Below, in pieces: positions 45,201-55,893 of a DNA stretch of 64,000 nucleotides. The position numbers and the translations under genes are program-made. Source of the DNA: Dipteris shenzhenensis (lineage: Eukaryota; Polypodiophyta; Polypodiopsida; Gleicheniales); assembly GCA_047967505.1 (NCBI GenBank), contig CM106540.1; one strand, written 5' to 3'. How positions within the stretch are numbered: position 1 is the stretch's first letter; each line of letters starts with the position of its first letter. The notes beneath the pieces are model-generated. The model searched no databases. It had not been told where the DNA came from and saw only the letters and a list, made by a program, of their open reading frames with translations.

Positions 45201-46616
45201 AAACATGCTATTGGCACACGATGGGTATTTAAAGTCAAACGCAAGCCAGATGGCTCCATTGACAGATATAAAGCCAGGCTGGTTGCTAAAGGCTATGCTC
45301 AGAAAAAGGGCATAGATTATGAGGAGACTTTTGCTCCTACATCCCGGATGACCACCATCCGCTCAGTAATTGCAATGGCTGCACATTTTGAGTGGAATGT
45401 TCATCAGTTGGACATCAAAACAGCCTTCTTAAATGGGGACTTGCTGGAAGAGGTGTATGTCAAACCACCTCCGGGTTTTGAAATTACAGCAAATGCACTT
45501 CAAGTCTGCAAGCTTAATAAAGCTTTATATGGGCTGAAACAGGCCCCTCGTGCATGGTATGCCAAGATACATGCATTTTTGACCAGCAAGGGGCTGCACA
45601 ATAGTCCTACTGAGAGCACCCTCTACATCAAGATGGATGGGGGGGAAATATTAGTCATCCTTCTTTATGTTGATGACTTACTGCTCACAGGGTCCAATGA
45701 CGACAAAATTGCAGATTTCAAAACTGATTTGCAGACCCACTTTGATATGTCAGATTTGGGGCTGCTTCATTTTTATTTGGGGATCCAGTTCTCTCATGAG
45801 AGACGTGGCACTGTTATGTCTCAGTCCAAGTATGTTCAGAAACTTTTGGACAGATTTAACATGCAAGAGTGTAAGCCCATATCTACTCCTATGGAACCGG
45901 GGCTGAAACTCACAATGCATGATGCAGGAGAATCAGTTGATGCCACACTTTACAGTCAAGCTGTTGGATGCCTCATATATCTCTGCAATACTAGGCCTGA
46001 TATTCAGTTTGCAGTATCTCAGGTGAGCAGGTATATGCACAGCCCTAAAACTATGCATTGGCAGGCAGTTAAGCGCATCTTCCGTTATTTGCAAGGCACC
46101 AAGTCTTTTGGCTTACTATTTCCCAGGGGGGGTGACTTGCAGATGCATGCCTACAGTGATTCAGATTGGGCTGGTGATTATGACACTAGGCAGTCCACTA
46201 GTGGCAATTGTTTCTTTTTGGGAAAATCTTGCATTTCATGGCTAAGCAAGAAACAATCTACAGTGGCTACCTCATCATGTGACGCTGAGTACAGGGCAGC
46301 TTTCACAGCAACAGTGGAATGTGTCTGGCTGAGACGTTTATTTGCTGATCTTTATCTGTCTTTGGAGGGTCCTTCTCCAATTCTCACTGATAGTCAGAGT
46401 GCCATTGCAGTGGCAAAGAATCCAGTGTTTCATGCTCGCACGAAGCACATTGAGGTTCACTATCATTACGTCAGAGAGAAGTTACATGCAGGAGAGATCA
46501 GTATGATCTTTGTGTCCACACATGACAACGTTGCAGATATCTTCACCAAAGCCCTACCACGTGAGAAGTTCGAGGCATTTCGCAGTGCCCTGAACTTATA
46601 TCCGTTTGGTGATTGA
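42273..46616 (+). CDS. Copia B gag-pol polyprotein, 1447 aa, intact
   Basis: The start ATG at 42273 (MAHQNQNDFQFGGLSQEDKL) follows the leader. The frame is open 82 codons further upstream, but this ATG matches the related elements. Order: gag (LDGTNYSLWSFMVRN), zinc knuckle CHYCKKLGHHIAEC (residues 285-298), protease WYFDSGASKH (Asp ~392), pre-integrase HARYGHMNYN with CEGCILGKMH, integrase D-D-E (HSDVCGPM ~592, RTDRGGEY ~655, NGKAERKNR ~690), RT (TRWVFKVKRKPDGSIDRYK ~985; YVDDLLLTGSN ~1132), and RNase H (YSDSDWAGDYD ~1295, CDAEYRA, DIFTKALPR) to the C terminus NLYPFGD. Every catalytic motif is present, so it may be an autonomous element. The copia lineage was not determined further. Confidence 0.97.
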   Translation: MAHQNQNDFQFGGLSQEDKLDGTNYSLWSFMVRNILISRNLWDYVNGDEIRPADIAPATPPHQGGGRGRAQGAAAGQVVGAATVNTPEQKRWDSRDALALSCISLSVKRSIIPHIRSCKTSRAAWDILESMYAARNDARVSFLKRELSNTHMEEGDSMSAHLTKLQDLREQLLNIDEIIPDSEMITTTLNSLPESYLSFHTSLNLSLRGGANPLSFHELIGLLLQEEQTRKNLASRAGEQAMLSKFKSKTKGQAKTAANQPSSGSGQPSQKAKSDASKPKKKGFCHYCKKLGHHIAECRKRIAKEKKNSSGMAVSDSAPCASDSGDAAANFVGQDYAFLSCISDSRLAVPDAQASTASCSDDTYAFLTCSFDSPSDASAFNVDETLNTWYFDSGASKHITSRKCLFTSLNPPPVGKKVTCANNSSYSVRGTGEVELTAIDGSIFRLSDVLYVPGITKNLLSVSTLNRDGFQVIFEDDKCAVRDREANYALMLSGTLLRGLFQLDIFQKRAAHALAISSPTVAMQNAELWHARYGHMNYNSLMTLQKFSMVDALPPLEIPPPHACEGCILGKMHRFPFKKDGSVKAVHKLQLIHSDVCGPMRTPSLGGHLYFVTFIDDYSNFTWVYGLKKKSEVFTVFKHFSAMVENETGLKIQILRTDRGGEYLSAEFDAFLKQKGIVHQLTVRLTPQQNGKAERKNRTLMEMDRCMLKSKHMPHKFWLEGLMCANYILNRAPTKALKTKTPFEVWNDRKPSVDHFRVFGCLAYAHVPVEFRHKLSDKAIKCIFVGYSAESKGYRLYNPATRKIIVSRDVIFSENSAYTQADFQMPSPSEDVFQGLLPIALGSPADFSDPNQNLQQPSHASVPPRDVMPPPQEVEQVVQQEIADIHAAKTVPNWLLQTLRESKLDAPLPGRTRSAARHMEGANSVESAYAGTLLDEEEPATFEEAQGNVHWMNAMHDELQSIAKNQTWDVVDLPPGKHAIGTRWVFKVKRKPDGSIDRYKARLVAKGYAQKKGIDYEETFAPTSRMTTIRSVIAMAAHFEWNVHQLDIKTAFLNGDLLEEVYVKPPPGFEITANALQVCKLNKALYGLKQAPRAWYAKIHAFLTSKGLHNSPTESTLYIKMDGGEILVILLYVDDLLLTGSNDDKIADFKTDLQTHFDMSDLGLLHFYLGIQFSHERRGTVMSQSKYVQKLLDRFNMQECKPISTPMEPGLKLTMHDAGESVDATLYSQAVGCLIYLCNTRPDIQFAVSQVSRYMHSPKTMHWQAVKRIFRYLQGTKSFGLLFPRGGDLQMHAYSDSDWAGDYDTRQSTSGNCFFLGKSCISWLSKKQSTVATSSCDAEYRAAFTATVECVWLRRLFADLYLSLEGPSPILTDSQSAIAVAKNPVFHARTKHIEVHYHYVREKLHAGEISMIFVSTHDNVADIFTKALPREKFEAFRSALNLYPFGD

Positions 46617-46639
46617 TCAGCCTTGTACATGACATTGGC

Positions 46640-46651
46640 ACTGCAGGGGGG
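46640..46651 (+). other. Copia B polypurine tract
   Basis: ACTGCAGGGGGG directly before the 3' LTR, identical to that of Copia A. Confidence 0.85.
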
Positions 46652-46927
46652 TGTTGGAATTATATCTATAATTCAGCAGTGACCAATGTAATATAATAAG
46701 TTAGTTAGGGGCACTTTTCCCTCTTTTAGAGGTTTTTCCCCCTAACTGCAGTTAGTTCACTAACTATGGTTAGTGACTACTAAGGTTTTGTCACTATGAC
46801 AAAACCTTATCTACACTACTTTGTGTTGTACTCTTTTACACACTCTATTGAGCAACTACAGCTTTCAAGCTTACGTCTCTCTCACTCTCTCTTGCTCTCA
46901 CTCTCTCTATCTATCTCCATTCCTTCA
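46652..46927 (+). repeat. Copia B 3' LTR
   Basis: 276 bp and apparently identical to the 5' LTR; followed by the TSD AATGG and then the G1 reverse transcriptase end on the minus strand. Confidence 0.97.
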
Positions 46928-47832
46928 AATGGAGCTGCGATATCAGCAAAATGCCTGATAAACCTTCTGTAGTAAGAACACAAGCCTAAAAAGCTTCGAA
47001 CTTCATGCACAGTTTTCAGCTCTGGCCATTCCTGAATGGCACGGATCTTCGCTGGATCCATTTGTATCCCATTCTTGGATATTATATGCCCCAGATAGTG
47101 GATTTCTTCCAGGAAGAATTCACTTTTCTCGCTGTTTGCATAGAGCTGATGATTTCTCAGCTCTTGAAACACTATAGCAAGATGTTCTCTGTGGTCTTCC
47201 TCTGTCTTAGAAAAAACTAAGATATCATCAAAGAAAGTACCCGTAAAATGCCTGTACTTCCGGAAGATGCGATCCATCATTCTATTGAATGTGGCTGGAG
47301 CATTTGTCAACCCAAAAGGCATCACTAAGTATTCATACAACCCGAATGTAGTGCGGAATGCTGTCTTGTGCACATCCTGAGGTTGTATCCTCACTTGGTG
47401 ATAGCCACTCTTTAAGTCTATCCTGCTGAAAACTGAAGCTCCATTTAACTGATCCAGGACATCATCAATACGCGGAATAGGGAATCTATTCTTGATGGTC
47501 ATTTTGTTCAGTGCGCAATAGTCGACGCACATACGGGATGAACCATCTTTCTTCTGTACTAATAGTACAGGGGAACAAAAAGGAGACGAGCTGGGCTGAA
47601 TCAACCCTTTGGACAGCAAGTCCTGTACCTGAGCCATAATCTCCTCTCTCTGAGTCGCACTGACTCTATAAGGGGGTCTGTTTGGTGGCTCACTACCAGG
47701 CATTAACTCTATCTGATGATCTTCTGGTCTCTCTGGGGGTAACTCCCCTGGCAAAACATCATAAAAACAATCTTTAAAGTTTACCAGAAACTGAAACTTG
47801 TCTTTGTCTGCATCATTCATTTCAGCATGCAT
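46928..47832 (-). pseudogene. G1 reverse transcriptase
   Basis: Minus strand. Motifs: [57 protein letters not shown] (the usual CVDYRALN has Cys), [38 protein letters not shown] and IHYLGHIISKNGIQMDP. The frame is continuous with RNase H at 40965 once Copia B is removed. RT synthesises element DNA in the virus-like particle. The junction with protease requires a frame change at ~47833. Confidence 0.9.
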
Positions 47833-47833
47833 A

Positions 47834-48457
47834 TCATTCCATGTACGCAGAAATTGCAGACTTTATTGCTTTGCCGCATGAAACATCAGATACAATGGGG
47901 ATAGTGTCCCCTTTATTCCTGGCAATTAAACGCTGATTTTTCCCCCTATGCACAAACTCCAGCACTCTTTCAGGAAGAGTCAACTTCACTGCCTTGCGGT
48001 GAAACCAAGGCATCCCCAAAACTACATCATAATGTTTCAGTGGAGTAATGAAGAAGTCTTCCTGATCCACATAACTCTGAACATGAAGACGGAGCTTCCC
48101 TATCAAGGGAGTAACTGGCACAAGATTCCCACAAAACATTTGATCGGCATCCAAAGCCCTGCCTAACTCTTCCGTCTTTATTCCCAGCCTCAGGGCTAGA
48201 TCCTCTGATATGAAATTATCAGTAGCCCCTGGATCAAATAAAATTAGCACTTGCTGGTCTCTAACTTTGCCCCATGATAGCAGCAATTCTCGTTCTTCTG
48301 GGTTCAAAGCATGACCCAGTATATCAGGAATTCCCCCCGGCCATTGGCTTTTGCGGTCCTCGTGGCTTCTCTGCCTCTTTTCCCTTCGATGTTGAAGGCT
48401 TTTCTGGGCACTGCGCAGCCACATGCCCCTCTTTACCGCACCTGAAGCATTTCCCAT
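47834..48457 (-). pseudogene. G1 retropepsin-type protease
   Basis: LILFDPGATDNFIS contains the aspartic protease active-site region, with Pro in place of the usual Ser (DSGAT to DPGAT), a change that may reduce activity. A conserved flap and C-terminal half follow: VTPLIGKLRLHVQSY, FFITPLKHYDVVLGMPWFHR. The Asp is retained. The N-terminal ~45 residues of the open frame are the out-of-frame reading of gag's zinc knuckle. The frame ends in TGA near 47834, just before the RT frame. Confidence 0.85.
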
Positions 48458-49240
48458 CTCTACGGAATTCTGCTATCTGTTCAGGGGTAAATAGAGATTT
48501 GCCCTTATAAGTCTTTGAAAACTGAGTACCCCTCGGCTTCTAAGGCTGAAACCCTTTCTTTTCAGCCTTGGGGTACTCTTTCTTTTCTGATTTTGTAAAA
48601 TCAGTTTTCTTTTTATCAGCACGTCCTGCATGCAAGGATGGCACCGTAGATGGATCTTGTAGCGGCACAAGACTCGCTACTGAAGCTGAATGCATAAGAT
48701 CTTGAATATTCTTTGCCCCCAAAGCATTCACTACTGCCTGAATTCTGGGAGTGAGACCTGCTCTGTACTTCCTCATTTGGATGCCTTTGGAGATCTTTTT
48801 GAACGGTGCAACCTGCAAATAAGCATCCCAGAACTTTTGGTTGTACCCATCCACTGTATCTCCTGCATCCATGTGCAAGCTGTCCCAATCTTGAAGAACA
48901 TGGTCTCTAAACTGTTTAGGCATGAACTGCTGGTAGAAGGCTTTCTTAAAGCCCTTCCACTTCCTTGGGGCTGACCCATCTGTGGTCAGTGCACTCCACC
49001 ATGCACTAGCCGTTGCTGTCAAGTGTAAACTGACCATTCTTAATTTGGAGGATTCTGGAAATTTTTCTATACCGAATGCAGCATCAAACTGTCTGATAAA
49101 CTGCAATGCTTTGTCTGTATGACCATACTGTCCATTGTAGGTCATAAACTTGACAGATTTTCCTCCCTCTTTAAATTCCTTGGTCGCTTTGGAAGACTTT
49201 CTCTTCCTAGACTTCTCGTGTTTCCTTCTTTTCCTGGATG
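48400..49240 (-). pseudogene. G1 gag with CCHC zinc knuckle
   Basis: The minus-strand gag reading opens near 49240 with a basic stretch (SSRKRRKHEKSRKRKSSK), then KFMTYNGQYGHTDKALQFIRQ. The retrotransposon gag core is ATASAWWSALTTDG and FYQQFMPKQFRDHVLQDWDS. After an in-frame stop near 48540 it continues to the knuckle CFRCGKEGHVAAQC (about 48448-48405). gag forms the particle and binds RNA. A splice-like ATTATCAG lies just upstream of the open frame; the true start is uncertain. Confidence 0.85.
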
Positions 49241-49682
49241 ATTTATCTGATAATCAAAAATGCAATAGCAGCTCCAAACTAGGTCGAAAAAGCCACCAAA
49301 CGCCTTGAATTCTGGAACCGATGCACGTAGGTGGACAGCTCTGCTGTAGCGGCTTGGAAACCCTAGAATTGGAGTTGAAAAGCTCCAAAACGGCTTCAAA
49401 CATCCACACGTGCACGCGTGCCCTGAACAGTGTGCCGACCAGCAGATAATAGGGCCGCTTGTAGCTCCAAAAAGACCCGAATAGAAGCAAAAAGAGGAGG
49501 GAAACAGAGGCGACAGGCTTTGGAGATTGTAGACACGCACAAACGAAAGGAAGTGGCTATGGAGGATGCTGAATGAAGGAAGCAATGAAGGCGGCTGTAC
49601 AGAAACCCTAATCGGGTAGGAGCAGCTGAAAGAAGCAGGCAGCTAGACAAAATTAGGGCTAGAGCTGAAAGGATGATGACGT
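49241..49682 (-). other. G1 5' leader, cut by G3
   Basis: Noncoding, with CCCTAATTTTGTC and GATTAGGGTTTC blocks. No primer-binding site or LTR of G1 is visible before the G3 LTR starts at 49683. Confidence 0.5.
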
Positions 49683-51536
49683 TGATAGGACAAAACCTGT
49701 ATCAAGTTTTTGAGCACTGTATATAGTTGTGGGTAGGCACATAGCTATACACATCTAGGGTAGGTGTGGGCTTTTGGCATTTGTGGATTTTTCTTTCACA
49801 AGCATGATGGACTGATGTATAGTTTTTTGAGACAATAAAGTATGTTTTGCAAGGACTTCATGGGAAATGATGAAATGCAATGTGGTTGTACCAGACTTCC
49901 ACAGCAAGGGTATCCAGTGTCTGGTCAAGTGAAAATGTTTTTGGGGTCATGAAAATCAAGTCATGAAGGGGTTTTTTTTAATTTTTCCTGAGTCAATGTG
50001 CACTTGCATGTTACAGGAATTTGATATGTTATGGTGTTGATGTGTGTGTACGGGGTTGCATGCAAGCTTTAATGTGCATGCTAATGTGTGTGGGAATTGT
50101 GTGACTAAAGGTCCAAAATGTGCATTTAATGTGATTTGGGCGAAATGTCTTGAGAGTGGTAAAATGTCACTGATGAGGTGGCAAATTAGGATGAGGTGGC
50201 TGGACTGATTTGGAAGGCATCCTGCTCATGCGAATGTGGCTATGTGAGGAAGAAGGGGAGCTTCTAGATAGCGACGTGGCGGCTAGGAGCTGAACGACGG
50301 GAGCTTGCTGGAAGGATCATTTGGCTGCATTTGACGAGGGGCTTCTGGAAGAGTTGGTGGTGGAACGACCAGAGAGGTTGGAGAGGCTCGCAATTGTTGA
50401 TGGGAGATCGTGCATGAGCAGGAAGCTAAAACCTGTGCATGAAGACATCGTGTGTGTGACAAAGAGAGCTTTGTGAGTCAAGGAAGCTGCGGTGGTGATT
50501 GTGTACGTGACGGGTGTGGGATTTCGACTGCACAAACTTCGAGTATATGGGCTCCAGGTGCTTCGTGTTGACGAACTTTGTGGCACAGTTGGCTCTCGCT
50601 AAGTCTTGTAGCAAACTATGTGGCAGTTGCTTGAGGTGCTTCTACTAGCTGGAGGTTTAGAGCGACGCAAAGGCCTGTGAGCGACAGAGAGTATGCACCA
50701 TGCGCTTCTTGGTTTCGTGGGGAAAGCGTCGCTACTACACAGGCTGAAGGACCTTGAAGAGGCGTGAGCTCCATGAGCTCTATGAGCATGAGAGAAGTCG
50801 TGAAGGTGGAGATGAGCGACGAGCTATAGCAGACTAGCGTGGAGAGCACTAGCTATTGCTCTTATTGAGAGCTGCTGGATTTGAGGAGGATGACTATGCG
50901 GGCAGTTTGTTTTGGAAGGAGCTATATGGCTGTGGCGTCATTTCTGCCAGCTGGAGGTCCTTGGATGAAGGTTGTGTGTGAGTAAGAGGGTGCTGCAATG
51001 TGCGCACGGGTTGGCTAGTTGTGGTGTGAGCACTCAGTTGCTTCAAAGCTGAAAATAGTGAGGCCTTTGGCCACGGGCGGGTGCCGGGTGTTGCTGCAGA
51101 GACCTCAACTGATAGAATCTCCAAAGATGGCGGGCTGCATCATTGCTAGTGCTCGATGATGATCTTGGGAAAGATATGATAAGATTAGCTTGTGGGTTGA
51201 TATCTTGAAGAGTCACGAAGATAGCCTTCATGTGGGCTGTGGGTTCATATTATTCTAAGGCTGACTGTTTTCTGAGTTTTGGGGGGAAGTTCAATTCTAA
51301 GTTCAGTTTGTTTCGGTCTCTGTAGTCTTTTGTCTCTCTTTGAGTCTATGTGATCCATGCTCAGTTTTTTTTGTGGGGGTTTGTCTCGATGCCTATTAAA
51401 AAGACACATACTCTGGAATCTAGTTCATAAGCTCATCATCTACGAGCCCACATTGCAGCTAATCCCTATGAAGTCTTAGCTATCTGACATGGTGAAGTAC
51501 ATAATTCCTGGTTGTCTTTCCTTTTTTTCCTTATCA
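49683..51536 (+). repeat. G3 5' LTR
   Basis: 1854 bp. ORFs within it (for example minus-strand readings at 50317-51231) are mirrored in the other LTR and are not genes. The primer site follows at 51543. Confidence 0.95.
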
Positions 51537-51540
51537 TCTT

Positions 51541-51940
51541 TTTGGCGATCCTGCTGGAGACAGGAGGAGTTTTGAATTGAGATTGGGTACTCAAGACAAA
51601 ACGTCCCAGAAGAATTGGCTGGGGAATGTTGCTTGAATTTCTGTGTGGTTAGGGATTGAAACTATGAAGACAAAGCCTCGCATGAGAGTGATTCATTGTG
51701 AGTTATGTGGGGAATGTGGACACAGGAGAGATAGATGCCTTGATGTTGAACTTCGGGTGATACGTCTCCGTGCTAAGGTTCAAAAGGCTTTGAAAGTGAT
51801 TGCTCTTAGGAAGAAGAATGCTAGTCAGATGCAGGGTAAGCTTTCTTCAGTAGAGTGATTATTTTTGCTTTCTTCCCAAAAGAGGTTGGGTGGTATTTCT
51901 AGTTGGAAGTGTGTTTGAGATAAGTTAGTTAAGAGGGGAG
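51541..51940 (+). other. G3 5' leader
   Basis: Noncoding apart from a short open frame (51643-51858) with CELCGECGHRRDRC, a zinc-knuckle-like C-x2-C-x3-GH-x4-C pattern. It may be an accessory short ORF or chance. Confidence 0.4.
51543..51561 (+). other. G3 primer-binding site, TGGCG type
   Basis: TGGCGATCCTGCTGGAGAC lies six bases after the LTR. It resembles the TGGCGCCGTTGCCGGGGAC site of Athila/Tat-group elements, but with several mismatches. Confidence 0.6.
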
Positions 51941-53251
51941 ATGGCTCATGAATTTTCTCGATTTCACGGATTGCCCAATGAAGATCCAGAGAGGTTTTTA
52001 GAGTGTTTGGAGTTCACAGCTCTTATTAAAGACAGGAATGCTCCATAAGTCCTTCTTCAGATTCTATCCTTTTGTTTGTTGGAAGAAGCGAGAACTTGGC
52101 TGCAGACTCTCTCTGCAAGGATGCGTGATGATCAGGGTGCTCACAGAAACCCAACTTATCCAGAGGTGAGGACAGCTTTCCTGGACAGGTTTATGTGTGT
52201 TAGAGATCCTGATGGCATTTGGAGAGAGCTATGTTTATTGCAGCAACAGCCGACTCAGTTAGTGGATGAGTATATCGGTAAGTCCACTGTGTTGTGGAAT
52301 AAATGGCAGGTGGCCTTATTACCTGAAGTTCCTCCCAGAGTCATAAAAAAGGATAGGTTTGTTGCTGGTCTGAAGCCGGAGATTAGGATAAAGATTGAAT
52401 GTAAAGAGCTGGTCACTTATGAGGATGCTCTCAAGGTAGCAAAAGAGAAGGAGAGGAAGCAGATAAGATTGTCACAAATGATGCAGGAGATGCCAATGGT
52501 TCAGCATGTGCCTGAAATTATCTCTCATGTGAAGCCAGAAATACAGAAGCCTGAAGTCAAGAAGGAGGAGAATATAAAAGAAGAAATCCATGAAATGTCG
52601 GAGCTTATGAAGAGTTTGAGTTTGAACTTGATGAACAGTAGGGGAAGAGGTAGATCATCGGGTGGTTATGTCAGAGGCAGCATGCCTTCTTCAAATAATT
52701 CAGGCCCGTGGCAGGCAGGACGAGGTCAAGGGTCATTTGCACCTTGTGTCCAGTGCTTTAATTGTGGAGAGTAGGGACATTACAGCACACACTGTGATAA
52801 GCCTCCTCGTGCTGGAGGTGATGTTTACCCATTGCCAACAGGATTAAATAATAGGGTGAATGATCATAGTGTAGAAGTAAAAGATGCAGGTCAGCCTAGT
52901 ACCTCTAGAATCTGTAAAGCCACTGTAGAAGAGAAAGGGAAAGGTAAGGCAGTTACATTTGGCTTGTTGGAGTTGGAGGAAGTTAAAGATGTCATGCCAT
53001 TAGGGAAGAGAGATAGAGAAGAGGAGGTTGGTCCGAGTGCAAAGAAGGGGAAGCAGTCTGAGGAGATGATGACCTACCAAAAGAAGAAGAGCAAGAAGCC
53101 CAGAAGGAAGTACACAACTGCAGATTATTCCATGGGGAAGGAGCAGGGAGATTATGATTTGGTGGAAGATCTTTCAGCGAGGAAACCGGACATTACATTT
53201 GCTCAAATGATTGGTCTATGCCCAAAGATAAAAAAGAATGGAGGCAGGCTG
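51941..53251 (+). pseudogene. G3 gag
   Basis: ATG at 51941 (MAHEFSRFHGLPNEDPERFLE). The core matches retrotransposon gag (EEARTWLQTLSARM, TFLDRF-type AFLDRFMCVRDP, LVDEYIGK). It has a lysine/glutamate-rich middle, an RGRGRSSGG stretch and the zinc knuckle CFNCGE-stop-GHYSTHC. In-frame stops: TAA at 52046 and TAG at 52772, the latter inside the knuckle. The C-terminal part (to 53251) is basic (KKKSKKPRRKY). Confidence 0.85.
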
Positions 53252-53253
53252 TA

Positions 53254-54600
53254 AATCCAGCAAAGAAGAACTCTCATAAAGGTACAATTAAGTTGATGTC
53301 TGTCTCAGAGTTACCGGATCTTTTACCTGCTGTAGAAGCCTAGCATAAAGGAAAGGGTTTTGGAGAGGCCTATATAGATGGAGGTGCACAAATTTGTGTG
53401 ATTACCTAGGCTTGTGTGGAAAGATTAGGACTGAAGATATCCCGCTCCTCTAGTTATCGCATCAGAATGGCAAACCACTCCAAGGTGAAGACTTTAGGGA
53501 TAGTACCTGGTCTGGAGGTTGAGGCATTTAGTGTTTCATGTCAAGTGGATTGTCATGTGATGCCTGCGGGGTTGGGAGCCTATCCTTTGATTCTTGGAAG
53601 GCCGTGGTTGAGGAAGGTAGGTGCAATTCAGAATTGGCAGAAAGGAATCTTTTCTGTACATACAAATGGGAAGAAACTAAATTTCGATATGGTAAGCAGG
53701 GCTGAAGTTTCAGATTCAGCAAGTCAAGAGGAAGAGAGAAGTGAAACCAGCAGTGAGGATGAGAGTTCGGTGACTTCAGAAAGTGATGAAGGAACAATAG
53801 CATTGGTGGATTTGGTAGATGAGGATTCACAGGTGGATTTTGTGGGGGCAGCAGGGTTCGGTGAGGAAGAGGTGGATAGGTTTGAGGTTATCAAGGATTT
53901 AATGCAGCCTAAATGTTCTCAAGAATCAACCCAGGTGTTGATTGAGCAATCGTTGAATCCTGATCTCAATGTTGAGGAGAAAGAACAATATTTGAAGATG
54001 TTGCAGAAATACCCCAATTTGTTTATCACCTCTTATGAGGAGATCAGGGGATTTAAAGGGAAGCCTCTGAGGATTGAGCTGAAGGAAGGTGCCAAACCTG
54101 TTTTTCAGAAAATAAGGAGATTAAGCCCGGAACAGAGAGATGTGCTGAAGGAAGAGGTAGATAAGCTTCTCAAGGCATGAATAATTTATCCTGTAGTTCA
54201 CTCTGATTGGATAAGTCCTGTGGTCATAGTGCCAAAAGGTGTAGACAAATGGAGAGTCTGTGTTGATTACAAACCTCTGAATGCAGTGACAAAGAGAAAC
54301 CACTATCCTCTGCCTTTTCTGGATGATATTCTTGATAAAGTGGTGGGTCATGAAATGTACAGCTTGTGTGACGGATATTTAGGGTACTTCCAGATAGCCA
54401 TAGCCCAGGAAGATCAAATCAAGACTACCTTTCTTACTGTTTTTGTTACAAGAAAATGCATTTTGGAGTTACCAACGGCCCCTCGCACTATCAGGAGAAT
54501 TCAGATCTGATTTTATCACCCTTCCTGGATAAATTTTGTAAAATGTTTATTGATGACATCTGTGTCTACAGTGGAAGAAGGGAGCAAGCACTATGGAAAG
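53254..54600 (+). pseudogene. G3 protease and reverse transcriptase
   Basis: It is in a different frame from gag. Protease AYIDGGAQICVIT has DGGA in place of DSGA; stops lie at 53341 and 53407. A long acidic linker follows (EEERSETSSEDESSVTSES, 53720-53790). RT: PVVHSDWISPVVIVPKGVDK, CVDYKPLNAVTKRNHYPLPF, SLCDGYLGYFQIAIAQED (the usual first Asp region reads LCDGY), then a frameshift into KKMHFGVTNGPSHYQ and the catalytic FIDDICVYS. TGA at 54178. The motif wording (DGYxGYxQI) is that of the non-chromovirus Athila/Tat branch. Confidence 0.85.
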
Positions 54601-55428
54601 CTGGATCAGGTATTCTATGAGATTGATAATAATGGTGGTCAATTAAATCCTAAGAAGACTCAGTTAGCTCGGACCAGCATTAAAATATTGGGGCATATTG
54701 TATCTGAGAATGGGATTGAGCCGGATCCAGGTAAAGTAAAAACTTTAGTTATGCTGTCCGCTCCTGAGAATACCAAGCAATTGCATACCTTTCTCCAGAA
54801 GGTGAAGTATCTGTCGAGATTTATTCATATGTTATCTCAGATTTTGTATCCTCTTCAGCAGGTGGTAAAATCTGAGCCTCTGAAATGGACGACAGAGAGT
54901 GAAGAGGTGTTTGAGGCAGTTAAGGAATCCTTGACTCATATTATAAGTGTACATCCACCAGATTATTCCAGGACTTTTTATGTGAATCCGTCTGTGGGAC
55001 CAGATGCTATTGGTGCTATTCTTTTGCAACAGGGAGAGGGTTCCAGATATATGAGGCCAATCTACCATGCCAGTAGGGTGAAGAGTGAAGTAGAAAGGAA
55101 GTATTCAGCGTCTGAATTGGTCCTGGCTAGCCTCTTGTATGCCTGTAGGAGATTTCGGTCTTATCTATTGTCCAGGCCTTTTGTGGTTCTCACCTCATGT
55201 TCACTACTGCCTCATATGTTGAATACTACAAACATCTCCAAGAGCATGATTAAATGGATAGTAGAGTTACAGGAGTACTCTTTTACCTTCTTGGTTGAGA
55301 ACTCTACCAGAGCTTCCTTGGCTGATCTCCTCACCTATAAGGAAGGACCTATTTTAGTTGAAGATGTGGAGAAGAACACTGATATGAATGAAGAAAAAGT
55401 ACTAGAGGATGAATTTGTTTCACATTGA
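54601..55428 (+). pseudogene. G3 first RNase H, catalytic acids lost
   Basis: Continues RT with KTQLARTSIKILGHIVSENG and KYLSRFIHMLSQILYPLQQ. The native gypsy RNase H follows as FYVNPSVGPDAIGAILLQQG and KYSASELVLASLLYACRRFR. Where gypsy enzymes have the first catalytic Asp it reads Asn-Pro, and the TDH-type Asp position reads TSCSLL. The Glu is kept. This domain probably acts as a structural connection only. It ends next to and overlapping the second RNase H frame at 55409. Confidence 0.7.
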
Positions 55429-55808
55429 TGGATCTTACAAAAAAAGTTTAAATAAAAGTACAGGAGGAATTGTCATTTATGATCCTGGAGGAAATGAGAT
55501 TCGGAAAATGGGAATTCAGCTTGAAGCCAGCAGTAATAATGAAGCTGAATATGCAGCCCTCTTCGAAGGTTTGAAAGTATGCATTAGTCTGGGTATTAAG
55601 AGACTCATGATTAAGGGAGATGCTCTGTTGGTTGTGAAGCAAATTTTAGGTGTCTGGAAGGTTAAGCATGTTCATTTGAAGAGATGGATAAGCGTGGTGA
55701 AGAAACTGTTAAATCAATTGGATGCCTGGACACTCCAGCATATTGAAAGAGGTGTAAACTACTCGGTGCTTTCTATCAATTCAGACAACGGATTTTGCAG
55801 AGGCATTT
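55409..55808 (+). pseudogene. G3 second RNase H (archaeal-type, aRNH)
   Basis: FHIDGSYKKSLNKSTGGIVI (Asp at ~55424), SSNNEAEYAALFEGLKV and LMIKGDALLVVKQI carry D, E and D of an RNase HI fold in the wording typical of archaeal-type RNase H (NNEAEYAAL). The fourth acid region is damaged (RGVNYSVLS). It overlaps the end of the preceding frame by 20 bases in a different frame. A second RNase H of this kind is known from Tat-lineage plant gypsy elements. The reading ends at 55808. Confidence 0.8.
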
Positions 55809-55893
55809 GAACGAGTTGATTGCGAGTTGCCAAACACATATACTTGAACTTAAGAGTTTGCAATTAAGCTGGAATTAAGACTTATACAGCTTA

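Larger units (their letters stand above)
40966..46927 (+). mobile_element. Copia B: intact, recently inserted Ty1/copia element
   Basis: Two 276-bp LTRs (40966-41241, 46652-46927) look identical base for base. They are flanked by the TSD AATGG (40961-40965, 46928-46932). The primer site, polypurine tract and an uninterrupted gag-pol are present. Removing it rejoins the G1 pol frame exactly at IAAP-LHDL. It is the only element in the window with all parts intact, and the youngest by LTR comparison. Confidence 0.97.

Noticed and set aside
50317-51231. Minus-strand ORFs repeated at 59547-60668
   Set aside because: They lie in both G3 LTRs; no family resemblance and frames differ between the LTRs.
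51643-51858. Short ORF with zinc-knuckle-like pattern upstream of G3 gag as a separate gene
   Set aside because: Kept only as a note in the leader; a single short motif is weak evidence.
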